64,000 bases of DNA from Rubrobacter xylanophilus DSM 9941 (GTDB lineage Bacteria; Actinomycetota; Rubrobacteria; Rubrobacterales; Rubrobacteraceae), in assembly GCF_000014185.1 (NCBI RefSeq), contig NC_008148.1, positions 744,001-808,000 on the forward strand. The letters run 5' to 3'. Positions 49,501-56,986 of this stretch are shown one piece after another (within the stretch, counting starts at the first letter, position 1; each line of letters starts with the position of its first letter). Under the pieces are notes generated by a model that saw nothing but the letters and a program-made list of their open reading frames with translations, did no database searches and was not told the origin of the DNA. The position numbers and the translations under genes are program-made.

Positions 49501-50939
49501 CGCTCCTCCAGCCGCGCGCCCAGCCCCTCCACCACCGCCCGGGCCTTGGCCAGCGTCTCGTCGTACTCGGCCCGCGGATCGGAGTCGGCGACCACCGCGC
49601 CGCCGACCTGCAGGTGCGCCTCGTTCCCCGCCAGCACCAGCGTGCGGATGGCGATGTTCGTGTCCATCTCCCCGCAGAAGCTGATGTACCCTATGGCCCC
49701 GCAGTACACCCCCCGCCGCACCGGCTCGAGCTCCTCGATGATCTCCATCGCCCGGATCTTGGGCGCCCCCGTGACCGAACCCCCCGGGAAGCACGCCGCG
49801 AGCAGCTCCACCACCCCCGCCCCGGGCCGCAGCTCGCCAACGACGGTGCTGACCAGGTGCCAGACGGAGGCGTGCCCCTCGAGGCCGCAGAGCTCCGGCA
49901 CCCGTACCGAGCCGGTGCGGCAGACCTTGCCGATGTCGTTGCGCAGCAAATCCACGATCATCACGTTCTCCGCCCGGTCCTTGGCGCTGGAGGCCAGCAG
50001 CCGCGCCATGCGCCGGTCCTCCTCGGGGTTGCGGCCGCGCGGACGGGTCCCCTTGATGGGCCGGGTCTGTACGCCCCGCCCCGCGAGGCGCAGAAACCGC
50101 TCCGGGGAGGCGCTGAGCACCGCGGCCTCCCCCAGCCCCAGGTATGCCCCGTGGGGGACCGGGGAGCGCTCCCTGAGCCTCCTGTACAGCGGCCAGGCCC
50201 CGACCCCCCAGCCTTCCACCGGCCGCGGCGCCTCCGCCCGCAGCCGGTGCGAGAGGTTGACCTGGAAGACGTCCCCGGCCCGGATGTACTCCCGGGCCCG
50301 CTCCACCGCCCCCTCGTACGTCCCCCTCCCGGTGTCGGAGCGAAAGCGCAGGGGCGGAGTCGCCTCCGCCCCTCCCCGCAGGCTACCAGCCCTTCCCTCC
50401 AGCAGCGCCACCACCTCCTCCAGCCTCCCCCGGGCCGCCTCCTCCGTGCCCTGCGGCAGGCCGGTGGAGACGATGCAGCCCCTCCCCGCACCCCCCTCGA
50501 ACGCCAGCACCCAGTCGTAGAACCCCACCTCCATCTCCGGAAGCGGCGCGTCGTCCGCGTTGAGCTCCGGCAGCCTCTCCAGAAGCCTCCCCAGGTCGTA
50601 CCCGAAGTACCCTATCGCGCCGCCGGCGAGCGGCGGTAGCCCGGGCCGGCGCTCCACCCTGTAGCGGGCGAGCAGCCCCGAGAGCACCGCGAAGGGGTCG
50701 GCCTCCATAGCCCGCCGCCCCTCCGGGCCCTCCACCTCGACCCACCGCCCCCGGCTGCGCACCACCAGAAAGGGCTCCGCCGCGAGGTAGGAGCGCCCCT
50801 CGTCCCAGCCGCCCGGCATGCCCCCGTCCAGCAGCACCGGACGCCGCAGGCCCAGCACCCGCGGCATCGCCTCCACCGGGGAGAGCCCCACCGGGACTAC
50901 CAGCGGCGCAACCCCTCGCGACCTCAGCACCCCGCCCAT
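49497..50939 (-). CDS. pabB: Aminodeoxychorismate synthase component I
   Basis: 480-aa chorismate-utilising enzyme of the PabB/TrpE family. LAGGAIGYFGYDLGRLLERLP is the N-domain block; DVFQVNLSHRL, ASPERFLRLAGRGVQTRPIKGTRPRG, DRAENVMIVDLLRNDIGKV and GSVTGAPKIRAMEIIEELEP form the catalytic core. The PIKGT motif (with Lys) separates PabB from TrpE (PIAGT). Makes p-aminobenzoate precursor for folate. Divergent from the DMGDH-like gene across a motif-rich intergenic region. ATG 50939. Confidence 0.9.
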   Translation of the reverse strand: MGGVLRSRGVAPLVVPVGLSPVEAMPRVLGLRRPVLLDGGMPGGWDEGRSYLAAEPFLVVRSRGRWVEVEGPEGRRAMEADPFAVLSGLLARYRVERRPGLPPLAGGAIGYFGYDLGRLLERLPELNADDAPLPEMEVGFYDWVLAFEGGAGRGCIVSTGLPQGTEEAARGRLEEVVALLEGRAGSLRGGAEATPPLRFRSDTGRGTYEGAVERAREYIRAGDVFQVNLSHRLRAEAPRPVEGWGVGAWPLYRRLRERSPVPHGAYLGLGEAAVLSASPERFLRLAGRGVQTRPIKGTRPRGRNPEEDRRMARLLASSAKDRAENVMIVDLLRNDIGKVCRTGSVRVPELCGLEGHASVWHLVSTVVGELRPGAGVVELLAACFPGGSVTGAPKIRAMEIIEELEPVRRGVYCGAIGYISFCGEMDTNIAIRTLVLAGNEAHLQVGGAVVADSDPRAEYDETLAKARAVVEGLGARLEER

Positions 50940-50963
50940 GGCCCGGAGAATCTTAACACCAAC

Positions 50964-51004
50964 CCTTGTTGCTTAATAATAAATTGTTCTGTAATATAAA
51001 ACAA
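50964..51004 (-). promoter_or_regulatory. Shared regulatory motif (copy B), pabB side of the divergent region
   Basis: On the minus strand TATTAT (50981-50976) is followed 3 bp later by GCAACAAGG (50972-50964), 24 bp before the pabB ATG. On the plus strand TTCTGTAATATAAAACA (50987-51003) resembles copy A, flanked by TTGTT/AACAA arms (50984-50988, 51000-51004). The AT-richest spot in the neighbourhood. Confidence 0.55.
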
Positions 51005-51109
51005 AGAGATGGGAGGTTGGTGTACAAGGGGTCTCCTCGGGGTTCGGGCGGGCCGATCGAGTCGGCCCGCCCTCGCGGCCTTGACCCCGGGGGAGCGGTG
51101 TGTTACTCG

Positions 51110-51148
51110 TTTCGTGTACGAAAATACTTATCGCAGTGCGCAACAAGG
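51110..51148 (+). promoter_or_regulatory. Shared regulatory motif (copy C) upstream of the DMGDH-like gene
   Basis: TTTCG-N4-CGAAA (51110-51123) dyad, then AAAATACTTATCGC (51121-51134) and TGCGCAACAAGG (51137-51148), the same order and nearly the same spacing as copy A (16 versus 17 bp between the AAAATAC and TGCGC elements). Candidate operator for the IclR regulator encoded at the end of the cluster. Confidence 0.6.
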
Positions 51149-51210
51149 TGGGGGTTTGGGCCTTCCCTCCGCGAGGGGTTGGTCTTCGGGTCGCGGGATG
51201 GAGGTGTTCC

Positions 51211-53649
51211 ATGGAGGATAGGGCTCGCGTGGTGATCATCGGGGCCGGCATCGTGGGGTGCAGCGCGGCCGAGCACCTCACGCGGCTGGGCTGGACGGAC
51301 GTGGTGGTCTTGGAGCGGGGGCCGCTCTTCGAGGCCGGGGGGTCGACCAGCCACGCGCCGGGGCTGGTCTTCCAGACCAACCCCTCGCGGGCGATGACCC
51401 TGCTGGCCAGCTACGGGGTGCGGCGCTACTCGGAGCTGGAGCTTGACGGGGAGCCGTGCTTCTACCCGGTCGGCGGGCTGGAGGTTGCGGCGACCCCGGA
51501 GCGGTGGCGCGACCTCAAGCGCCGGCACGGGCTCGCCGCCTCTTGGGGGGTGGAGTCGCACCTGCTCTCCCCCCGGGAGTGCGTCGAGAAGAGCCCGCTG
51601 CTCGACCCGCAGAAGATCTACGGCGGCTTCTACGTGCCCTCGGACGGGATCGCCAAGGCCGTCAGGATCAGCGAGGCCATGGCCCGGCTGGCGCAGGCGC
51701 GGGGGGCGCGGTTCTACGGCGGGGTCGAGGTCACCGGCATCGAGGTGAGGGGTGGGCGCGTCCGGGCCGTGGAGACCTCGCGGGGGCGCATAGAGGCCGA
51801 GGTCGTGCTCAGCTGCGCTGGGATGTGGGGCCCCCGCATCTGCCGGATGGCCGGGGCCTTCCCGCAGCTGCTCGTTCCCATGCAGCACCAGTACGCCGTC
51901 ACCACCCCGGTGCCGGGGCTCGAGCCCGAGTCGGAGGAGTCGGACCACGTGATCCTCAGGCACCAGGACCACTCGATGTACTTCCGGCAGCAGGGGGAGC
52001 GTTACGGCATCGGCTCCTACCGGCACCGGGTCATGCCCGTCGACCCCGACGACATCGGGCGATCCGGGGAGGGGATGCCCTCCATCATGCAGTTCACCCC
52101 CGAGGACTTCCGGGGGCCCTGGGAGGAGGCGCGGCGGATGCTGCCCGCGCTGGGAAAGACCGAGGTCGAGCGCGGCATAAACGGCCTCTTCTCCTTCACC
52201 CCCGACGGGGGGCCGCTCATCGGGCCCTCCCGCGCGGTGCGGGGCTTCTGGGTCGCCGAGGCCATCTGGGTGACGCACGCCGCGGGGGCGGCGCGGGCGG
52301 TGGCCGAGTGGATGGTGGAGGGGGCGCCGCAGGTGGACCTGGGCGGGATCGACGTGAGCCGCTTCGACGAGCACGCCCAAAGCCCCTCCTACGTGATGGC
52401 CCGCAGCTGCCAGTCCTTCCGGGAGGTCTACGACATCATCCACCCCATGCAGCCCATGGAGGAGCCCAGGCCCCTCAGGACCAGCCCCTTCTACCCCCGC
52501 CAGCGGGAGCTCGGGGCGTACTTCCTCGAGGCCTCCGGCTGGGAGCGCCCGCAGTGGTACGCGGCCAACGAGCCGCTCGTCGCCGGGCGCGACATCCCCG
52601 AGCGCGACGACTGGAGCGGGAGGTACTGGTCGCCGGTCGTGGGGGCCGAGCACCAGGTCACCCGCGAGGCCGGGGGGCTCTTCGACCTCGCCTCGCTCAA
52701 AAAGGCCGAGGTCGGCGGCCCCGGGGCGCTCGCCTTCCTGCAGCGGATGACCACGGGGCAGCTCGACCGGCCCGTCGGCAGCGTCACCTACACCCTGATG
52801 CTCGACCCGAAGGGTGGGGTCCGGAGCGACATAACCGTGGCGCGGATCTCCGAGGACCTCTTCCGGCTCGGGCTCAACGGGCCGCAGGACATCGCCTGGC
52901 TGGAGGGCCACCTCCCCGAGGACGGCTCCGTCTGGCTGCGGGACATCTCCGGCGGCACCTGCTGCGTGGGGGTCTGGGGGCCGCAGGCCCGCGAGCTCGT
53001 GCAGTCCTTGAGCCCCGACGACCTCTCCAACGAGGCCTTCGGCTTCTTCCAGGCCCGCAGGATACACGTCGGGGAGGTCCCGGTGCTCGCGCTGCGGGTC
53101 TCCTACGTGGGGGAGCTCGGCTGGGAGCTCTACGCCTCCGCCGACATGGGGCTGCGGCTCTGGGACCTGCTCTACGAGGCCGGCGGGCCGCTCGGTGTCA
53201 TCCCCGCCGGGCGCGGGGCCTTCGAGGGCCTGCGGCTCGAGAAGGGCTACCGGATGTGGGGCGTGGACGTGACCACCGAGCACGACCCCTACGAGGCCGG
53301 GCTCGGGTTCGCCGTGAAGCCGGAGAAGGGGGAGTTTATCGGGCGGGAGGCGGTGCTGCGCCGCCGGGAGGAGGGGCCGCGGCGGAGGCTCTGCTGCCTC
53401 TTGCTGGACGATCCCCGCGCGGTGGTCATGGGCAGCGAGCCCGTCTACGCGGAGGGCAGATCGGTCGGCTACGTCACCAGCGCCGGCTACGGCTACTCGA
53501 TCGGGCGGAGCATCGCCTACGCCTGGCTCCCGCCGCAGCTGGCGGAGGTGGGCCAGAAGGTCGAGATCGAATACTTCGGCCGGCGCTACGGCGCGACCGT
53601 TGCCGAGGAGCCGCTCTTCGACCCGGCGATGAAGCGGATGCGCGGCTAG
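51211..53649 (+). CDS. Dimethylglycine/sarcosine dehydrogenase-like flavoprotein with folate-binding GcvT domain
   Basis: 812 aa. N-terminal FAD/DAO domain (about 1-380): RVVIIGAGIVGCSAAEHL, GGSTSHAPGLVFQ with His48 at the position of the covalent-FAD His of DMGDH/SARDH. A linker domain (about 390-440) precedes a GcvT-like C-terminal half (about 440-812: REAGGLFDLASLKKAEVGGPGAL, VSYVGELGWELYAS, YEAGLGFAVKPEKGEFIGREA). It oxidises an N-methylglycine and passes formaldehyde equivalents to THF. ATG 51211 has GGAGG upstream. A GTG at 51136 in the shared motif is in frame and would add 25 residues. Confidence 0.87.
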   Translation: MEDRARVVIIGAGIVGCSAAEHLTRLGWTDVVVLERGPLFEAGGSTSHAPGLVFQTNPSRAMTLLASYGVRRYSELELDGEPCFYPVGGLEVAATPERWRDLKRRHGLAASWGVESHLLSPRECVEKSPLLDPQKIYGGFYVPSDGIAKAVRISEAMARLAQARGARFYGGVEVTGIEVRGGRVRAVETSRGRIEAEVVLSCAGMWGPRICRMAGAFPQLLVPMQHQYAVTTPVPGLEPESEESDHVILRHQDHSMYFRQQGERYGIGSYRHRVMPVDPDDIGRSGEGMPSIMQFTPEDFRGPWEEARRMLPALGKTEVERGINGLFSFTPDGGPLIGPSRAVRGFWVAEAIWVTHAAGAARAVAEWMVEGAPQVDLGGIDVSRFDEHAQSPSYVMARSCQSFREVYDIIHPMQPMEEPRPLRTSPFYPRQRELGAYFLEASGWERPQWYAANEPLVAGRDIPERDDWSGRYWSPVVGAEHQVTREAGGLFDLASLKKAEVGGPGALAFLQRMTTGQLDRPVGSVTYTLMLDPKGGVRSDITVARISEDLFRLGLNGPQDIAWLEGHLPEDGSVWLRDISGGTCCVGVWGPQARELVQSLSPDDLSNEAFGFFQARRIHVGEVPVLALRVSYVGELGWELYASADMGLRLWDLLYEAGGPLGVIPAGRGAFEGLRLEKGYRMWGVDVTTEHDPYEAGLGFAVKPEKGEFIGREAVLRRREEGPRRRLCCLLLDDPRAVVMGSEPVYAEGRSVGYVTSAGYGYSIGRSIAYAWLPPQLAEVGQKVEIEYFGRRYGATVAEEPLFDPAMKRMRG

Positions 53650-53660
53650 GAGGGGCTGCC

Positions 53661-54626
53661 TTGGACGTCCTGCAAGGAAGCCGCCACCGGGGGCTCTCGG
53701 AGAGCGTGCTGGAGGCCATAGGGGACACACCGCTCATAGAGGTAGAGGAGGGCATCTACGCAAAGCTGGAGTACCTCAACCCCTCAGGCTCCATAAAGGC
53801 GCGCATCGCCAAGTACATCGTGGAGAAGGCCGAAAGAGAAGGGCTGCTTTTGCCCGGCCACACCATCGTAGAGGCCACAAGCGGCAACACCGGCAACGCC
53901 TTCTCGATGGTTGCGGCCATAAAGGGCTACAGGATGGTTGTGCTCATGCCCGAAGGCCTGAGCACCGAGCGGGTTGCCATAAGCCGCGCCTTTGGCGCCC
54001 ACATAGAGCACGTTGGAGAGTTCTACGTAACGGAGGCGCTAAAGCGGGCGAGGGAGCTTGGCAAGAAAGAGGGCTACTTCTGTCCTGCGCAGTTTGACTC
54101 GGAGTGGAACGTGGAGGAGAACAGGGAGTGGCTGGGGAAGGAGATCCTTGGGCAGCTGGAGGAGGGAGGGGTTGGGGCACCCGACGCGCTGGTGATGGGG
54201 GTAGGCACGGGAGGGACGCTCATAGGGGTGGGGCAGGCCTTCAGGGAGAAGAACGCAGAGGCGAAGCTCATTGCGGTGGAGCCTGAGGAGTCGTGCACGC
54301 TTCTGTGCGGGGAGAGTGGCGTCCACAAGATAGAGGGCATCTCCGATGGGTTTGTGCCGGGCATCTACGAGCGGCACGCAGAGCGGCTGGGTGTGGATGA
54401 GGTGTATGCGGTTGGCTCTGAGGAGGCGCTTGGAGCGATGAGGTGGCTGGCGAGGCGGAGGGGGCTCTTTGTCGGTCCCTCGAGCGGTGCGAACCTAGTT
54501 GCGGCGAGGAGGCTCAAGGAGGCGCATCCTGAGCTAAAGAGCATTGTGACCCTCTTCTGTGACGAGGGGGAGAAGTACATCTCAGAGCACTTCCCGGCGG
54601 GGAGGAGGGGCGATGCGACGAAGTAG
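53661..54626 (+). CDS. Cysteine-synthase-like PLP enzyme in the methyl-catabolic operon
   Basis: 321-aa beta-family PLP protein: SVLEAIGDTPLIEVEEGIYA, EYLNPSGSIKARIAKYIVEK (PLP Lys; the usual D after K is A), EATSGNTGNAFSMVAAIKGY, MGVGTGGTLIGVGQAF, VGPSSGANLVAARRL. It differs from the cysM gene in this window and has no CBS domain. TTG 53661 follows AGGAGGGG with good spacing. Codon choice is visibly less GC-biased than in neighbours on either side. Its role in a betaine/C1 operon is unclear: sulfide or thiol assimilation, or homocysteine-linked methyl transfer. Confidence 0.78.
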   Translation: MDVLQGSRHRGLSESVLEAIGDTPLIEVEEGIYAKLEYLNPSGSIKARIAKYIVEKAEREGLLLPGHTIVEATSGNTGNAFSMVAAIKGYRMVVLMPEGLSTERVAISRAFGAHIEHVGEFYVTEALKRARELGKKEGYFCPAQFDSEWNVEENREWLGKEILGQLEEGGVGAPDALVMGVGTGGTLIGVGQAFREKNAEAKLIAVEPEESCTLLCGESGVHKIEGISDGFVPGIYERHAERLGVDEVYAVGSEEALGAMRWLARRRGLFVGPSSGANLVAARRLKEAHPELKSIVTLFCDEGEKYISEHFPAGRRGDATK

Positions 54627-54705
54627 GTAGGGCGGCCGAGGCCCCTCGCGGGCCGCCGGGAGCGAGGCTTCTTCAGGCGAAGGAGAGAAGAGAGGAAGGA
54701 GAGAG

Positions 54706-55911
54706 ATGGCGGAGAACCCCAACCCGGGCATCCTGCTGTACACCAGGATCTTCAAGTCGCCGTACTTCTACGGCTCCGCCAAGCACGGGGTCCAGAAGTA
54801 CAGCGTCTACAACCACCACTACCACCCGCGCTACTACCGCGATCCCGTCGAGGAGTACTGGCAGCTCATCGAGGGCGTGACCCTCTGGGACGTGGGCGGC
54901 GCCGAGCGGCAGGTCGAGATCACGGGCCCCGACGCCTTCAGGTTCACCAACATGCTCACCCCCCGCAACCTGCACAAGTGCGCCGTCGGGCAGTGCAAGT
55001 ACGCCTTCATAACCAACGCCGAGGGCGGGATCATCAACGACCCGGTGCTGCTGCGCCTGGGCGAGAACCATTTCTGGCTCTCGCTGGCCGACAGCGACGT
55101 GCTGCTCTGGGCCCAGGGCCTGGCGTACAACTCCGGCTACGACGTGCAGATAAGGGAGCCCGACGTGGGGCCGCTCCAGATCCAGGGCCCCAAGAGCAAG
55201 GAGGTCATGGTCGACCTCTTCGGCGAGAGCATCCTGGAGATCCCCTACTACTACATGGAGGAGCGCGAGCTGGACGGGATGCAGCTCGTGATCTCCCGGA
55301 CCGGCTACTCCGGCGAGCTGGGCTACGAGCTCTACCTCAAGAACGCCAGCCGCGACGGGCTGAAGCTCTGGGACGCCGTGATGCAGGCCGGCGAGCCGTA
55401 CGGGCTCTCGCCCATAGGGCCCTGCCACATCCGCAGGATCGAGGGCGGCATCCTGGCCCTGGGCTGCGACATGTGGTACGACACCAACCCCTACGAGGTC
55501 GGCTACGGCTACAAGTGGATGGTGGAGCTGGAGCAGGAGCAGGACTTCATCGGCCGGGAGGCCCTGAGGAGGATCAGCGAGGAGGGCGTCTCCCGCAAGC
55601 TGGTGGGCGTGGAGATCGGGGGCTCCAACCTCGGCTCCTATAACGACGGCTCGATGCCGGACTACTTCCCGGTCTACAACAAGGCCGGCGAGAGGATCGG
55701 CAAGGTTACGTCGGCCTGCTACTCGCCGCGGCTGAAGAAGAACATCGGGTTCGCGATGGTCCCGGTGGAGTACGCCGAGTACGGCACCGAGCTGGAGGTG
55801 GAGACCACCAAGGAGCGCGCCTCGGCCGTCGTCTGCGACCGGGTGTTCTTCAAGCCGGAACAGGCCGAGCAGGACCTGACCGCTGCCCGGTCCGGCGGGG
55901 CCTCTTCCTGA
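54706..55911 (+). CDS. DmdA-like THF-dependent methyltransferase (GcvT superfamily)
   Basis: 401-aa GcvT-fold protein closest by eye to dimethylsulfoniopropionate demethylase DmdA: KYSVYNHHYHPRYYRD, LWDVGGAERQVEITGPDAF, INDPVLLRLGENHFWLSLAD, SDVLLWAQGLAYNSGYDVQI, DVGPLQIQGPKSKEVM and KVTSACYSPRLKKNIGFAMV are all DmdA-type blocks. DmdA moves an S-methyl group to THF, giving 5-methyl-THF. Here it is followed by a MetF-like gene able to oxidise methyl-THF, and the surroundings are choline/betaine genes, so glycine betaine is a plausible methyl donor instead (inference). ATG 54706 with AGGAAGGAGAGAG before it. Confidence 0.8.
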   Translation: MAENPNPGILLYTRIFKSPYFYGSAKHGVQKYSVYNHHYHPRYYRDPVEEYWQLIEGVTLWDVGGAERQVEITGPDAFRFTNMLTPRNLHKCAVGQCKYAFITNAEGGIINDPVLLRLGENHFWLSLADSDVLLWAQGLAYNSGYDVQIREPDVGPLQIQGPKSKEVMVDLFGESILEIPYYYMEERELDGMQLVISRTGYSGELGYELYLKNASRDGLKLWDAVMQAGEPYGLSPIGPCHIRRIEGGILALGCDMWYDTNPYEVGYGYKWMVELEQEQDFIGREALRRISEEGVSRKLVGVEIGGSNLGSYNDGSMPDYFPVYNKAGERIGKVTSACYSPRLKKNIGFAMVPVEYAEYGTELEVETTKERASAVVCDRVFFKPEQAEQDLTAARSGGASS

Positions 55912-55930
55912 GGGAGGAGGCCGGATTTTT

Positions 55931-55964
55931 CGGGAGGGCCCGCCCCGCGGGGCGGGCCCTCCCG
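55931..55964 (+). terminator. 34-nt perfect palindrome between the DmdA-like and metF genes
   Basis: Self-complementary across all 34 bases, so the RNA would form a 15- to 16-bp GC stem. No U run follows on the plus strand; a T run precedes it. Probably an attenuator or mRNA-stabilising hairpin within the operon rather than a full terminator. Confidence 0.45.
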
Positions 55965-55993
55965 GGCCTGCGCGCAAGGCAAGGAGCGTTCGC

Positions 55994-56983
55994 GTGAAGG
56001 AGCATACCTTGAGAGGCGAGCCCGCAGCCCGGCGCCTGCTGGAGGAGGCCCGCTACGAGGTCATCCCGCTGGCGGGCACAGAAGAGGCGGTGGAGCGCTG
56101 GCTCATCTCCCGAAGAGCAGAAGAGCAGAAGAAGACCACCATCACCATAACCGCCTCCCCCACACGGGGCATAGAGCCGACGATCGCCCTCACAGAGAGG
56201 CTTGGCGCAAAAGCAAGAAGAAGAGGAGGAGAGCCTTCATCTCTTTGCGTTGTGCCGCACCTCTCTGCGAGGCTCATAGAAGACGAGCATCACCTCGAAG
56301 AGATCGTGGCGCGCCTCAAGGAGGCGGGGGTTGAGGAGGTGTTTGTCATAGGGGGGGATGCGAAGGAGCCAAGGGGGCGCTTCCATGACGCCTTGGGGCT
56401 CCTCGAAGCGCTCGAGGAGCTGGGCAGGCCCTTTGAGCGGGTGGGGATAGCCGGCTACCCCGAAGGGCACCCCTCCATAGAGCGGGCAGAGCTTGAGCGG
56501 GCGCTCCGGAAGAAAGCCCTCTATGCCAGCTACGTGGTAAGCCAGCTCTGCTTTGAGGCAAAGAAGGTGCTTTTGTGGGCAAGGAGGGTAAGAGAGCTTG
56601 GGGTTGGGCTGCCCGTGGTTGTGGGGGTTGCCGCGCCCATAGACCCGAAGAGGCTTGCAGGCGTAGCGGCGAAGATAGGCATAGGGGACTCGGCCAGGTT
56701 TCTGAGAAAGCAGCGGGCGAAGTCCTTGCTGAGGCTGCTTTCTCCGGGCAGAAGGAGGAGCGCCCTCTCGCTGGTGTACGAGCCGGGAGGGTTTTTGGAG
56801 GAGCTTGTTGAGGAGGGGAGCAGGGAGGGGCTCCTTGCCTCTTCTGGGGGAACAGAGGAAGGGGGAGGGATGATAAGCGGGCTACACCTCTACACCTTCA
56901 ACGACCTGCAGAGGACCCTCGAGTGGGTGCGCGAAGAGAAGAAGATGGCGCAAAGAGAGGGCGAGAAGAGAAGGAGGGGATAG
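55994..56983 (+). CDS. metF: Methylenetetrahydrofolate reductase-like protein
   Basis: 329-aa MTHFR-type TIM barrel. YEVIPLAG near residue 22 corresponds to the FEFFPP catalytic Glu block; TITITASPTRGIEPTI; VPHLSARLIEDEHHLEEIVARLKEAGVEEVFVIGGD; and RVGIAGYPEGHPSI, a clear MTHFR signature. The charged C-terminal tail is unusual. Located after a gene that should form 5-methyl-THF, it probably runs in the oxidative direction to 5,10-methylene-THF. GTG 55994; 3 bp before fhs. Codon usage is lower in GC3 than the preceding gene. Confidence 0.82.
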   Translation: MKEHTLRGEPAARRLLEEARYEVIPLAGTEEAVERWLISRRAEEQKKTTITITASPTRGIEPTIALTERLGAKARRRGGEPSSLCVVPHLSARLIEDEHHLEEIVARLKEAGVEEVFVIGGDAKEPRGRFHDALGLLEALEELGRPFERVGIAGYPEGHPSIERAELERALRKKALYASYVVSQLCFEAKKVLLWARRVRELGVGLPVVVGVAAPIDPKRLAGVAAKIGIGDSARFLRKQRAKSLLRLLSPGRRRSALSLVYEPGGFLEELVEEGSREGLLASSGGTEEGGGMISGLHLYTFNDLQRTLEWVREEKKMAQREGEKRRRG

Positions 56984-56986
56984 AGG

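Noticed and set aside
51103-53730. 875-codon open frame on the minus strand opposite the DMGDH-like gene
   Set aside because: No family motif, Pro/Gly/Arg/His-rich composition typical of antisense frames in GC-rich DNA; the plus-strand gene is fully explained.
53661-54626. Calling the operon PLP gene cystathionine beta-synthase
   Set aside because: No CBS domains and the length is that of a plain cysteine synthase; the substrate is left open.
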